Origin: an uncultured Pelagibacteraceae bacterium | Lineage (GTDB): Bacteria > Pseudomonadota > Alphaproteobacteria > Pelagibacterales > Pelagibacteraceae | Direction of reading: 5' to 3' | Assembly: GCA_902628195.1 (NCBI GenBank) | Contig: CACOLY010000010.1 | Coordinates: forward strand, 1 to 39,002 | DNA: 39,002 nucleotides | In this document: in pieces, positions 22,685 to 31,456 of the stretch | Layout: every line of letters starts with the position of its first letter | Numbering within the stretch: the first letter of the stretch is position 1 | Notes under the pieces: model-generated | What the model was told of the DNA's origin: nothing | The model's database searches: none | The model's input: only the letters and a program-made list of their open reading frames with translations | Made by a program: the position numbers and the translations under genes

Positions 22685-23449
22685 TTATCTTCTCTGACCA
22701 AAAAGTCTTAGAAGCATAATAAATAAATTAATAAAGTCTAAGTATAATGTTAATGCTCCCATTACAGCTTTTTTGCCCATTAATTCACCACTATCAGAAG
22801 CAGTATACATATTCTTTATCTTTTGTGTATCGTAAGCGGTTAAGCCTACAAATATTAAAACTCCTAAAATTGAGATCACAAAATACATCATAGAAGACTT
22901 CATAAATATATTGACTATTGAAGCTATTATAATTCCAATTAATCCCATCATTAAAAAAGACCCAAATTTCGTAAGGTCTCTTTTAGTAGTGTATCCATAA
23001 ATACTCATTGCCCCAAATGTTGCAGAAGTAATAAAAAAAACTCTTGTTACACTCATTCCAGTGTAAACTAGTAAAATTGAAGATAAAGATAATCCCATTA
23101 GAGCTGCAAAAACCCAAAAAGTAGTTTGTGCTTTAGATGCGCTCATTTTATTTATTCCAAAACTCATATAAAAAACAATTCCCAATGGGGCTAACATTAC
23201 AAGCCATTTCAAACCTGATAAGTAAATGGCATTACCTATTTGAGTAAGAGCAACGATTGATCCTGAAGCATCTGTAACAACTGACATTTTAAATGTTATT
23301 AACGCAATTATCCCAGTGAGTAATACTCCGGTAGCCATGTAATTATAAACTTTTAACATGTAGGCTCTTAAGCCTTCGTCCATTACAGCTGTCGACTCTC
23401 GTGCCGCTACTTTTGCTCTTCCAAGAATTCCTTTTTTGTCAAATTCCAT
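22685..23449 (-). CDS. Bax inhibitor-1/YccA family membrane protein
   Basis: Seven-helix membrane protein of the BI-1/TMBIM family; E. coli YccA modulates FtsH, and others act as pH-sensitive cation leak channels. At 254 aa it has a soluble N-terminus (1-30) with DEGLRAYMLKVYNYMATGVLLTG, then regular membrane helices. The conserved acidic residue is in GLTAYDTQKIK near 205-215, and the C-terminus runs ALTLYLDFINLFIMLLRLFGQRR, the family's hallmark end. It is divergent from the aldo/keto reductase gene. Confidence 0.93.
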   Translation of the reverse strand: MEFDKKGILGRAKVAARESTAVMDEGLRAYMLKVYNYMATGVLLTGIIALITFKMSVVTDASGSIVALTQIGNAIYLSGLKWLVMLAPLGIVFYMSFGINKMSASKAQTTFWVFAALMGLSLSSILLVYTGMSVTRVFFITSATFGAMSIYGYTTKRDLTKFGSFLMMGLIGIIIASIVNIFMKSSMMYFVISILGVLIFVGLTAYDTQKIKNMYTASDSGELMGKKAVMGALTLYLDFINLFIMLLRLFGQRR

Positions 23450-23458
23450 AATGATTGA

Positions 23459-23486
23459 AATATATAGTCTTTTACTAATTATTCAA
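23459..23486 (-). promoter_or_regulatory. Possible BI-1 gene promoter
   Basis: Minus-strand TTGAAT (23486-23481) and TATATT (23464-23459) with a 16-nt spacer. The -10 lies only 9 nt before the ATG at 23449, so the mRNA would have almost no leader. Confidence 0.35.
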
Positions 23487-23531
23487 GATGCCTTAAAAGA
23501 TTAATAAATAAAATAAATACAAAAAACCCAA

Positions 23532-24572
23532 ATGAATTACAAAAAATTAGGTAATACTGATCTGGATGTAAGTACAATTTGTCTCGGCACCATGACTTGG
23601 GGTGAACAAAATACCCAACAAGAGGGTTTTAAACAAATGGATTATGCCTTAGACCAAGGAGTAAATTTTTGGGATACTGCTGAAATCTATTCTATTCCAA
23701 TGAGAGAAGAAACATACGGAGAAACAGAGAAAATAATAGGAAATTGGTTTGAAAAAACAAAGAGAAGAGACAAAGTAATTATTGCAACTAAAGTATGTGG
23801 AAATACCTCAAATAAATACATTAGAGGTGGTGGAAATAATTTTGGAAAAAATAAAATTTCTCAAGCTTTAGAAGAAAGTTTAAAAAGGTTAAAAACTGAT
23901 TATATAGATTTATATCAACTGCACTGGCCAGAAAGAAATACTAATTTTTTCGGAAAACATGGATATGAACATGATGAGAACGATAAGGGATGGACTCCAT
24001 TTGAAGAAATACTCGAGAGTCTTGAAAAATTTATTAATCAAGGAAAAATTAGATATATTGGATTATCTAATGAAACAGCATGGGGTTTATCAAAATTTCT
24101 TGAATTATCGAAATTAAAAGATTTGCCAAGAATGATGTCTGTGCAAAATCCATATAATCTTCTTAATAGAACTTATGAAGTTGGTTTAGCAGAAATTTCG
24201 GTGAGAGAGAAAAGTGGATTATTAGCTTATTCTCCTCTAGCATTTGGATATCTAACTGGAAAATATAGAAATAATAATTTACCGGAAAAATCCAGAATGA
24301 AGTTATTCAAAGACTTTACTAGATATAAAAATGAAAATGGTCAAAAAGCTATTGATGAATATTACAATATATCCAAAAAATTTAATGTTGATTTTACTCA
24401 TATGTCTCTAAAATTTTGTGAAATACAGCCTTTTGTAACAAGTGTAATTATTGGTGCAACGACAATGGAACAGTTGAAAACGAATATAGAAAGTGTAAAT
24501 GTAACTTTGACAGATGAGATAATTAATGAGATCAATAAAATTCAAAAAAAATATCCTAATCCATGCCCATAA
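23532..24572 (+). CDS. Aldo/keto reductase (Tas-like)
   Basis: NADPH-dependent TIM-barrel reductase, 346 aa. The catalytic tetrad is complete: D48 and Y53 (FWDTAEIYS), K87 (IATKV) and H131 (YQLHWPERN). The insert PMREETYGETEKIIG and the sequence around H131 match the E. coli Tas/YghZ-type subgroup rather than xylose reductases. The NADP-binding end SVIIGATTMEQLKTNIE is present. Substrates of Tas-like proteins are not established. It overlaps the following IalB-like gene by 10 nt. Confidence 0.92.
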   Translation: MNYKKLGNTDLDVSTICLGTMTWGEQNTQQEGFKQMDYALDQGVNFWDTAEIYSIPMREETYGETEKIIGNWFEKTKRRDKVIIATKVCGNTSNKYIRGGGNNFGKNKISQALEESLKRLKTDYIDLYQLHWPERNTNFFGKHGYEHDENDKGWTPFEEILESLEKFINQGKIRYIGLSNETAWGLSKFLELSKLKDLPRMMSVQNPYNLLNRTYEVGLAEISVREKSGLLAYSPLAFGYLTGKYRNNNLPEKSRMKLFKDFTRYKNENGQKAIDEYYNISKKFNVDFTHMSLKFCEIQPFVTSVIIGATTMEQLKTNIESVNVTLTDEIINEINKIQKKYPNPCP

Positions 24573-25075
24573 ATAAAAAATTTTTACTCTACTTCTGTAT
24601 TTTTGTTATTTTTTTAATACCTAAAACTTTTGCTGGAGAATTAAAAAAAATAGGTAAATATAAAGATTGGGAAGTTATGGTAATATCAGAAGCATCTGGC
24701 AAAGTATGCTTTGCTCAATCAATTCCTGTTTTACAGGCTCCAAAAAAAAATAAGAGAGATGCAAGATTATTTGTAACATTTAGACCAAGTGAAAAAGTTT
24801 CAAATGAAATAAGTACAACAAGTGGTTATGAATTTAACAAAAATAATTCTGTTTTAGCTACTTCAGGAAATAACAAATTTAAATTTGATATTAAGCAACA
24901 AGGATTTGCATGGATGACGAGTAATAAAAAAGAAAAAATAATGGTTAAAGTTATGAAAAAAGGATCAAGAATAATGGTTAGTGGCTATAATGAAAAAGGA
25001 TCACAAACTATTGATCATTATTCGCTATTAGGATTTACAAAAGCATATAATATTGCAAAAAAAGCTTGCAGTTAA
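24563..25075 (+). CDS. Invasion-associated locus B (IalB)-like periplasmic protein
   Basis: A 170-aa exported protein of the IalB family, common in Alphaproteobacteria; named for a Bartonella invasion factor but of unknown function in free-living species. Signal peptide at 1-24 (FCIFVIFLIPKTFAG), then the family-typical YKDWEVMVI opening, a KVCFAQS segment, a Lys-rich region and the C-terminal AYNIAKKACS; the two cysteines could form the family's disulfide. It overlaps the aldo/keto reductase by 10 nt and ends 3 nt before argG. Confidence 0.83.
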   Translation: MPINKKFLLYFCIFVIFLIPKTFAGELKKIGKYKDWEVMVISEASGKVCFAQSIPVLQAPKKNKRDARLFVTFRPSEKVSNEISTTSGYEFNKNNSVLATSGNNKFKFDIKQQGFAWMTSNKKEKIMVKVMKKGSRIMVSGYNEKGSQTIDHYSLLGFTKAYNIAKKACS

Positions 25076-25078
25076 TTA

Positions 25079-26266
25079 ATGAAATCTAAGAAGAGAATTG
25101 TTTTAGCTTATTCAGGCGGTTTAGACACATCTATAATACTTAAATGGTTACAAGAAAATTATGATGCTGAGGTAATCTGTTACACTGCCGACATAGGTCA
25201 AGAAATAAATCGAAAAAAAATAATATCTAACGCAAAAAAATTTGGGGTTAAAAAAATAATTATTAATGATCTAAAAGATATTTTTGTTAAAGATTATGTT
25301 TTTCCAATGATCCGTGGTCATGCAGTATATGAGGGTGTGTATTTATTAGGTACTTCTATTGCAAGACCGTTAATTGCAAAAGATCAAATTAAGATTGCAA
25401 AAAAATATAAAGCATATGCCGTATCACATGGAGCTACCGGAAAGGGAAATGATCAAATTAGATTCGAGCTTGGTTATCATTATTTTGATCCAAAAATAAA
25501 AATTATTTCACCTTGGAGAATTTGGGAGTTAAAATCTAGAACAGATTTAATTAAATACGCAAAAAAATTTAACATTCCCATTCCAAAAGATAAAAAAGGC
25601 GCACCTCCTTTTTCAGTAGATGACAATTTGTTTCATACTTCAACAGAGGGAAAGATATTAGAAAATCCAAAAAATTCTGCTCCAGAATATATTTTTCAAA
25701 GAACTATTTCACCTGAGAAAGCTCCCAGCAAAGCAACTTTCGTAACTGTAAATTTTAAAAATGGAGATCCAACTGGAGTTAACGGAAAAAAATTACGACC
25801 TTCAAAATTACTTGATAAGTTAAATCAATTAGCTAGTAAAAATGGTATTGGAAGAGTTGATTTAGTTGAAAATAGATTTCTTGGTTTAAAATCAAGAGGT
25901 GTTTATGAAACTCCAGGTGGAACACTTTTATTACATGCACACAGAGCAATAGAGTCTGTAACACTAGATAAAGAGACTATGCATAAAAAAGACTCGATTA
26001 TGTCAAAATATGCTGAATTAATTTATAATGGTTATTGGTATTCAAAAGAGAGATTTAAAATTCAAAAGATTGTTGATTTAAAAAAAAATAAAATTAATGG
26101 ATCAGTTAAATTAAAGCTCTACAAAGGTAATATTACAATCGAGTCTAGAATTACAAAAAGTAACGCTTACTCAATTAAAAAAGTTTCTTTTGAAGAGAAT
26201 AAATCATTTAATAAATCAAATATTGAGAAATTTATAAATTTTCATAAAAAAAAGTTAAGAAACTAG
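25079..26266 (+). CDS. argG: Argininosuccinate synthase
   Basis: ATP-dependent ligase joining citrulline and aspartate in arginine synthesis. At 395 aa it has the normal length. The ATP-binding PP-loop AYSGGLDTS is at 10-18; also present are SIARPLIAK (about 94-102), the conserved SHGATGKGNDQIRFEL (about 114-129), SVDDNLFH and the GRVDLVENRFLGLKSRGVYETPGG stretch. It begins 3 nt after the IalB-like gene. A weak terminator follows. Confidence 0.97.
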   Translation: MKSKKRIVLAYSGGLDTSIILKWLQENYDAEVICYTADIGQEINRKKIISNAKKFGVKKIIINDLKDIFVKDYVFPMIRGHAVYEGVYLLGTSIARPLIAKDQIKIAKKYKAYAVSHGATGKGNDQIRFELGYHYFDPKIKIISPWRIWELKSRTDLIKYAKKFNIPIPKDKKGAPPFSVDDNLFHTSTEGKILENPKNSAPEYIFQRTISPEKAPSKATFVTVNFKNGDPTGVNGKKLRPSKLLDKLNQLASKNGIGRVDLVENRFLGLKSRGVYETPGGTLLLHAHRAIESVTLDKETMHKKDSIMSKYAELIYNGYWYSKERFKIQKIVDLKKNKINGSVKLKLYKGNITIESRITKSNAYSIKKVSFEENKSFNKSNIEKFINFHKKKLRN

Positions 26267-26280
26267 CTGATTATTTGCGG

Positions 26281-26305
26281 ACAATTTGGGGATTGTTTAT
26301 TTTTT
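26281..26305 (+). terminator. Weak intrinsic terminator after argG
   Basis: ACAAT (26281-26285) and ATTGT (26292-26296) form a 5-bp stem, six with an outer G-T pair, around loop TTGGGG, followed by TTATTTTTT at 26297-26305. The stem is short and AT-rich. Confidence 0.4.
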
Positions 26306-26327
26306 AAAAAAAACATAATTTAATTTT

Positions 26328-26786
26328 ATGGACAGCTTTAAAAATTGGATGAAAGATACTGCTAACATACTGTTTGACGACAGTAAAAATGATCTTCGTT
26401 CTCTTCCCAAAACCGTTAGGTTACAAATTCTACTAGTATTAAGTTTTATTTGGACAACAGTTTTTAGTTTGTATGTATTCTCATATACTACTTTTGTGTT
26501 TGGATGGACTGGGCTTTTTTTAGCTCATATTGGATTAATTTTTGCTGTTTATATGACATTTAAACATTTTCATAGAGCCGAAGAAAATTCTTCTAGTGTT
26601 TTTAAAACAAAAAATTTTGACCCTTTCAAAATTATGGTTCTTGTTTTTGTAATTGTATTTATATTTGTTTTTTCTAAGGGTATTGAAGTATTAACAAGCC
26701 CAAACCCATATTCTTACTCAATTCCATACGAAGGCTCCTCAAAATCAGTATTTGAAAAATGGCTACCATTTAGTAAAGATAAGTAA
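26328..26786 (+). CDS. Hypothetical membrane protein
   Basis: A 152-aa protein of unknown family. A charged N-terminus (WMKDTANILFDDSKNDLRSLP) precedes three hydrophobic segments at about 31-50, 57-75 and 101-120; the C-terminus is polar with a Pro/Tyr/Ser-rich run (SPNPYSYSIPYEGSSKS). Its stop overlaps the ATG of the PsiE-family gene by 1 nt (TAATG), so the two are coupled and may act together. Confidence 0.8.
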   Translation: MDSFKNWMKDTANILFDDSKNDLRSLPKTVRLQILLVLSFIWTTVFSLYVFSYTTFVFGWTGLFLAHIGLIFAVYMTFKHFHRAEENSSSVFKTKNFDPFKIMVLVFVIVFIFVFSKGIEVLTSPNPYSYSIPYEGSSKSVFEKWLPFSKDK

Positions 26787-27166
26787 TGCAGAATATAGCA
26801 AAAAATTTACAGCTAGTTTTAATGTGTATTATTTTAGTGAGTACAGTGATTGCTGTTGGAATAGAAATTAAAAAAATGTTTTTAAATCAATTAGTAACTT
26901 TAGCGGATTTACTATTAATGTTTCTATACCTTGAGGTATTAGCAATGGTTAGAGTTTTTTGGGATCAGCAATCAATCAGTATCACTCTGCCTCTATTAAT
27001 AGCGATCACAGCTTTAGCACGATTTATTATTCTTCAAGGAAAAGAAATGGATCCAGCAGCGCTAGTTTATGAAGCAGTTGCTATAGTATTAATTGCTGGA
27101 GCGATAGTTATTTTAAGATTAAGACACAGTGATAAACTAGGTCTAAAGAAAAAAAAATCAAAATAG
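26786..27166 (+). CDS. PsiE-family membrane protein
   Basis: A 126-aa four-helix membrane protein of the phosphate-starvation-inducible PsiE family. The family core is seen in LVTLADLLLMFLYLEVLAMVRVFW (36-59), LARFIILQGKEMDPAALVYEAVAI (about 77-100) and a final helix followed by a basic tail. In E. coli PsiE responds to phosphate starvation; its molecular role is unknown. It is translationally coupled to the membrane protein before it and 6 nt before the photolyase-like gene. Confidence 0.87.
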   Translation: MQNIAKNLQLVLMCIILVSTVIAVGIEIKKMFLNQLVTLADLLLMFLYLEVLAMVRVFWDQQSISITLPLLIAITALARFIILQGKEMDPAALVYEAVAIVLIAGAIVILRLRHSDKLGLKKKKSK

Positions 27167-27172
27167 TTTAAT

Positions 27173-28315
27173 ATGAATTTTGAAGCTTCAAGGGCTAAGG
27201 CCTTAGACAAATTAGATTATTTTGTTGAAAATAATCTTTCAGAATATTCAAAACTCAGAAACTTTGATTATGGTCCAGAAAATAGATCTAATATTTCATG
27301 TCTATCTCCATATATTACTCATGGGATCATTAGTGAGAAAGAAGTAATTAAAAAATCACTAAGTAAATTTTCTTTTTCAAAAAATGAAAAATTTATTCAA
27401 GAAGTTCTTTGGCGTACATATTGGAAAGGATGGTTAGAATTAAGACCGGATGTTTGGTCTGACTATTTAATAGAATTAAATAATATTAAAGACAAATTTA
27501 AAAATAATCAGAACTATCTTAGTGCAATTGAAGGAAAAACAAACGTAGAATGCTTTAACGTATGGATTAATGAGCTAAAAGAAAACAATTATTTGCATAA
27601 TCATACAAGAATGTGGTTTGCTAGTATTTGGATCTTTACTTTAGATCTACCTTGGCAATTAGGAGCAGAATTTTTTATGCAACATCTTTATGATGGAGAT
27701 GCTGCATCTAATACTCTTGGTTGGAGATGGGTCGCAGGAGTTCAAACACAAGGAAAACACTACTTGGCAAGTGAGTGGAATATCAAGAAATTCACAAATA
27801 ATAGATTCAATAATATAAAATTAGTTGAAAACGCTCCTCCTAAAGTTTCTGATAAAACTTACTCAATCATCAAACAAGATTTTGTTAATTCACAAAATAT
27901 TGAAAATAAAAATTTACTTATTTTTGAAAATAATCTCTCCTTTGAAACCACTGATTTTCAAAACAGTAAATTTAAAAAGATTTATTTAATTTCAAATAAA
28001 AATGAAAATAGATCAATTAAACTTGATAAAAAAGTATTAAGATTTAAGTCTCTACTTATTAATGATCAAGAACAAAGACTAAAAAATAATTCTATCGATT
28101 GTGAAGTTATCGATATAAGTGAAATACAAAATATTAATGAGAATATTATCGCATTATATCCATCGGTTGGAGAAAACTTAGATTATTTAAATTCTATTAA
28201 TTTAAAGTTAAATTTTTTATATAGAAAACTTGATCAGTATTCTTGGCAATATTGTAATAAGGGTTTTTTTAATTTTAAGAATTATATTCCTAAAATAATT
28301 TCAACTTTTAATTAA
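27173..28315 (+). CDS. Photolyase/cryptochrome FAD-domain protein with C-terminal alpha/beta domain
   Basis: Flavoprotein related to DNA photolyases, 380 aa. Residues 1-215 match the photolyase FAD-binding domain: SCLSPYITHGIIS (42-54), FIQEVLWRTYWKGWLELRP (74-92), NYLHNHTRMWFASIWIFT (139-156), and DGDAASNTLGWRWVAGVQTQGK (174-195) around the FAD-binding Asn. The usual N-terminal antenna domain is missing. Instead residues about 245-380 look like an alpha/beta domain (LLIFENNLSFE, KKIYLISNK, VLRFKSLLINDQEQRL), resembling that antenna domain but placed after the FAD domain. Activity (repair or light sensing) is not known. It follows PsiE by 6 nt and its end overlaps the convergent gene by 4 bp. 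Confidence 0.85.
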   Translation: MNFEASRAKALDKLDYFVENNLSEYSKLRNFDYGPENRSNISCLSPYITHGIISEKEVIKKSLSKFSFSKNEKFIQEVLWRTYWKGWLELRPDVWSDYLIELNNIKDKFKNNQNYLSAIEGKTNVECFNVWINELKENNYLHNHTRMWFASIWIFTLDLPWQLGAEFFMQHLYDGDAASNTLGWRWVAGVQTQGKHYLASEWNIKKFTNNRFNNIKLVENAPPKVSDKTYSIIKQDFVNSQNIENKNLLIFENNLSFETTDFQNSKFKKIYLISNKNENRSIKLDKKVLRFKSLLINDQEQRLKNNSIDCEVIDISEIQNINENIIALYPSVGENLDYLNSINLKLNFLYRKLDQYSWQYCNKGFFNFKNYIPKIISTFN

Positions 28316-28533
28316 AACCACCTAAACATCCCAATTATTCCTGCTGTAGCATAAAAAAATTGTAAAAATAATATTCCTCTATGACCACCTCTATAAGCCC
28401 AAATTCCTATTAAAATTGCAGATATTAATAATAAGCAAAAACCAAAAAACTCTATGCCAATATTCATAGCTACAAATAAAGAGTACATTATTGCAGTAAT
28501 AACACCTGCCCATTCAAAAATTTTATTACTCAT
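28312..28533 (-). CDS. Small membrane protein, 73 aa
   Basis: A 73-aa protein with three hydrophobic stretches (about 7-27, 29-46, 53-70) and a short basic loop AYRGGHRG between the second and third. I do not recognise a named family. Its ATG overlaps the stop of the glutamine amidotransferase by 4 nt (ATGA), so it is the last gene of that unit. Its stop overlaps the stop of the convergent photolyase-like gene. Confidence 0.78.
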   Translation of the reverse strand: MSNKIFEWAGVITAIMYSLFVAMNIGIEFFGFCLLLISAILIGIWAYRGGHRGILFLQFFYATAGIIGMFRWF

Positions 28534-29249
28534 AAAAGTTTTTTAAAATTATTGTAAAGAACCTTAGAATAGTTATTCATATCTGTCATATTTTCTTTTG
28601 CGGATTCATCAAACTTTTCTAGCGCACCATCGCCTAATTGATTTTCTAATGCTTTTTTATACTCTGGCACACATCCCCAATCATTAACCGTGGTATCTTT
28701 AATTTCAATATGAAACTGGATTCCATAAGCATAATTTTGATATTTAAAAATTTGAAATTTAGTAACAGGAGATGAGGCTAATAAAGTAACATCTTTATTG
28801 TTTTCTATTCCTTGAACCTCATATGAATGCCATTGCAAACTTTTAATTTTATCAGGAAATTTAGAAAACAAATTATCTTGATTTTTTTCTTTAGTAAAAT
28901 TTATATCCATCATACCGATCTCGGCTGGACTCGATTTTACAACTTTACCACCAATAACTTCACCTAATAACTGACAACCTAAACAAAAACCTAAATAAGG
29001 TTTTTTTAAATCAACAACAAACTCTTTAATTCTTTTTTTCTCTTCAATTAACCAAGGATATTCTTTTTCCATATAAGTATCCATTGGACCCCCCATGCAG
29101 AACATTCCATCAAATTTATTTAAATCTTCAGGAATTTTCTCACCTTCATCTAATTCAACTGTGGTAAGGTTTAATCCATCAGCTAACATAAGGTCTTTTA
29201 TGTAACCTGGATCTTCAATTCTAATGTGCTGTAAAATTATAATATTCAA
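28530..29249 (-). CDS. Class I glutamine amidotransferase-like protein
   Basis: A stand-alone class I (triad) amidotransferase domain, 239 aa. The nucleophile is C89 in GFCLGCQLLGE, and H180 and E182 in GIQFHIEI complete the triad; CMGGPMDTY near 51-59 is the oxyanion strand. The architecture matches the GuaA-N/YfeJ-like group, which hydrolyses glutamine or gamma-glutamyl compounds or acts as a peptidase-like gamma-glutamyl hydrolase. No synthetase partner is adjacent. The ATG at 29249 is 78 nt after the cysteine-rich gene, so it may have its own promoter. Confidence 0.88.
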   Translation of the reverse strand: MNIIILQHIRIEDPGYIKDLMLADGLNLTTVELDEGEKIPEDLNKFDGMFCMGGPMDTYMEKEYPWLIEEKKRIKEFVVDLKKPYLGFCLGCQLLGEVIGGKVVKSSPAEIGMMDINFTKEKNQDNLFSKFPDKIKSLQWHSYEVQGIENNKDVTLLASSPVTKFQIFKYQNYAYGIQFHIEIKDTTVNDWGCVPEYKKALENQLGDGALEKFDESAKENMTDMNNYSKVLYNNFKKLL

Positions 29250-29327
29250 TGTTTAATATTTATATTAGAATAAATCGTTTAACAATATTTAACTATTTAC
29301 ATATCTAATTTTAAATTCTCAAAAATT

Positions 29328-30017
29328 TTATCTTGCGAGCTTTATAAAGATATCACCCATTCCAGCATCCAAATTTTCCATGGGAGTATTGTTTCTTAAT
29401 TCACAATACCTACCAGTTACCTGGTGACTTTTGATATAATCAATCTCATCTTTATTACAACTTCTTCCGTCATGTAGTAATCCTATTACAATTCTGTCAT
29501 TAAGATTGTAAACTTGCTTATCATTAATTTTTTTTCCGTCACAGAAATAGTCTTTATTCACTCTATTAGGAAAATCATTTTTATTACAAGGGTTTTTTAT
29601 CGTAAAAACAAAAAACTCTTTAAGACCGTCATCAAATTCATATTTCATTTTTTGGACCTTCGAGTACTTCATAATATCACATGAACAAGGAATACAACAT
29701 TTATAATAATTTCCACAAATTTTTGTGTTAGTATCACTTTCATTAACAAATAAAAAATCTGGTTCACTATCAGGGTCAATTAATGATCCTGAAACTGCAC
29801 AATATAATTTATTAAACTCAATGAAATCTTTATACGTAATTTTTTTATCTATAATATATTTGAAAAATTTAGGACCTGCTGCATTTCTATTTTGATCAGG
29901 AAATATTCTAGACCAATCAGTGATTAACTCTTTGTGATAATTTTTTTCTTCAGCAAATGAATTAAAATTAAATATTATTAATATTATAAATACTAGTACG
30001 TTAGAAATTTTTTTCAT
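29328..30017 (-). CDS. Cysteine-rich secreted protein, unknown function
   Basis: A 229-aa exported protein with a signal peptide (1-22, ending SFAEE). Ten cysteines follow: C73, C101, C107, C108, C111, C113, C144, C159, C187 and C205. Four fall in a compact CCxxCxC cluster at 107-113, which could bind metal or form disulfides. Later segments (NLNDRIVIGLLHDG, GDIFIKLAR) look beta-rich. I do not recognise the family. It overlaps the FG-GAP/ASPIC gene by 4 nt (ATGA), suggesting they are made together in the periplasm. Confidence 0.78.
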   Translation of the reverse strand: MKKISNVLVFIILIIFNFNSFAEEKNYHKELITDWSRIFPDQNRNAAGPKFFKYIIDKKITYKDFIEFNKLYCAVSGSLIDPDSEPDFLFVNESDTNTKICGNYYKCCIPCSCDIMKYSKVQKMKYEFDDGLKEFFVFTIKNPCNKNDFPNRVNKDYFCDGKKINDKQVYNLNDRIVIGLLHDGRSCNKDEIDYIKSHQVTGRYCELRNNTPMENLDAGMGDIFIKLAR

Positions 30018-31456
30018 TTTTGCCTTATAGTAATTGTTTTATTTAGGCCACTTATATTAATTAATTCTTTTTTTCCATTAGTCCACTTAACTTCTAATTT
30101 AAAACTTTTTTCATTTTTTCTAATTCCATAATGTGCCACTGGCTCCATTTGACATAAATAACCTGACCCAGCATCAATAGTTTTTGAATGTTTTCTTTGA
30201 TCAGTTATCAATGTTACTGTAGCTCCTCTTGCTGGTGCACCATATTTATTTAAAGGTTTTATTCTTAAATATTTACTATCTTTTTTAACTTTTGCTTTAT
30301 AAAGAGTTAATGGTTGCTCTTTACTTTCGCCCCGAGAAACTAGTAATTCTAAAATACCATCTCCATCAATGTCAGCAACTGCAGCTCCCGTGCCAAACCC
30401 ATCTGGTTCAAGGCCGGTTTCCAGTATTATTTCCTCAAAAATTCCATTCTCTTTTATTCTAAATAACTTATTAGGCTCAGCTATGTTATTCATAAAGACT
30501 TCATCATAACCGTCATTATCAAAATCAGCAGATATAATAGTTCTTATTCTAGAAGGTTTGTCAAATTTAATATTACCGATGTCTTTAAATTTATTATCTC
30601 TTAACACATAAGCTCTATGATAACCCTGCCAGTTACCACTTATTATATCTAACCTTCCTCTATAAAGTATATCTGATAATGTTGTTCCTCTGCCGTTCTG
30701 TATTACATCATCTACATGATAATCAAACGCTACGTCATCAAAAAATCCATTATTATTTTTTAAAAGAAAATTTGCACCTCTTTCATTTGCTGCAAAAATA
30801 TCAGATCTATCAGTTAAAATATGTCCTGAAACAACCGCTCTTCCACCTGTGACCTTATCTAAATTTAAATCAACTGATTTGTCTTTAATCTTATCACCTT
30901 CAATCTCATAAAACCTTGTTGGTCCCCCATAGTTTGATACATACAGACCATATTCGCCATTACCTTCTCTGTCCACACAAGCAACTGATCTTCCTGCTGT
31001 TAAATTTAATTCCTCTTTATTTTTTTCAATTTCAAACATATCCAAAAACTTATTTCTTTCTAAATCTATTAATCTATCAGAATATTTTTTTGTTCCACTG
31101 TAAGTATCCGTGTTTAGAAAATATATTTCCTCATATCCATCTTTATCAACATCACACGCAGCAACTCCAATAGTTTTTCTAAATTCATCAGAAAATATTT
31201 TTTGACTGGCAACATTAATTAATTTTCCTTTGTCATAAGATAAAGCCAAATTAGGATAGCCAAATCCTGTAACTATAAATTCATATTTTTCATTTTGGTC
31301 TATATCGGCAACAGAAATGCCATAACTAAGTCTTTTTGGATTATTAACAATTTTATTGGATATATCCTCAAAAAAATCAGCATTAACAATGTTGGGTGTT
31401 ATTAAAATTGAAAGAAGAATTATCTTTTTTAAAAAATTCGTATACTTACTTTTCAT
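30014..31456 (-). CDS. FG-GAP/VCBS-repeat protein with ASPIC/UnbV domain
   Basis: A 480-aa exported beta-propeller, resembling CRTAC1-like proteins. It has a signal peptide at 1-26. At least five FG-GAP/VCBS calcium-loop motifs follow, for example ACDVDKDGYEEIYF, SADFDNDGYDEVFM and VADIDGDGILELLV. A C-terminal ASPIC/UnbV domain (about 398-475) carries the characteristic GARVTL-like GATVTLITD and VKWTNGKKE segments. Such proteins bind Ca2+ and often act in cell-surface interactions or oxidase assembly; the role here is unknown. It overlaps the genes on both sides by 4 nt. Confidence 0.9.
   Translation of the reverse strand: MKSKYTNFLKKIILLSILITPNIVNADFFEDISNKIVNNPKRLSYGISVADIDQNEKYEFIVTGFGYPNLALSYDKGKLINVASQKIFSDEFRKTIGVAACDVDKDGYEEIYFLNTDTYSGTKKYSDRLIDLERNKFLDMFEIEKNKEELNLTAGRSVACVDREGNGEYGLYVSNYGGPTRFYEIEGDKIKDKSVDLNLDKVTGGRAVVSGHILTDRSDIFAANERGANFLLKNNNGFFDDVAFDYHVDDVIQNGRGTTLSDILYRGRLDIISGNWQGYHRAYVLRDNKFKDIGNIKFDKPSRIRTIISADFDNDGYDEVFMNNIAEPNKLFRIKENGIFEEIILETGLEPDGFGTGAAVADIDGDGILELLVSRGESKEQPLTLYKAKVKKDSKYLRIKPLNKYGAPARGATVTLITDQRKHSKTIDAGSGYLCQMEPVAHYGIRKNEKSFKLEVKWTNGKKELINISGLNKTITIRQK

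Noticed and set aside
30916..31173. Plus-strand 85-codon frame within the FG-GAP/ASPIC gene
   Set aside because: His/Leu/Phe-rich low-complexity translation, antisense to clear repeat motifs; treated as a shadow.
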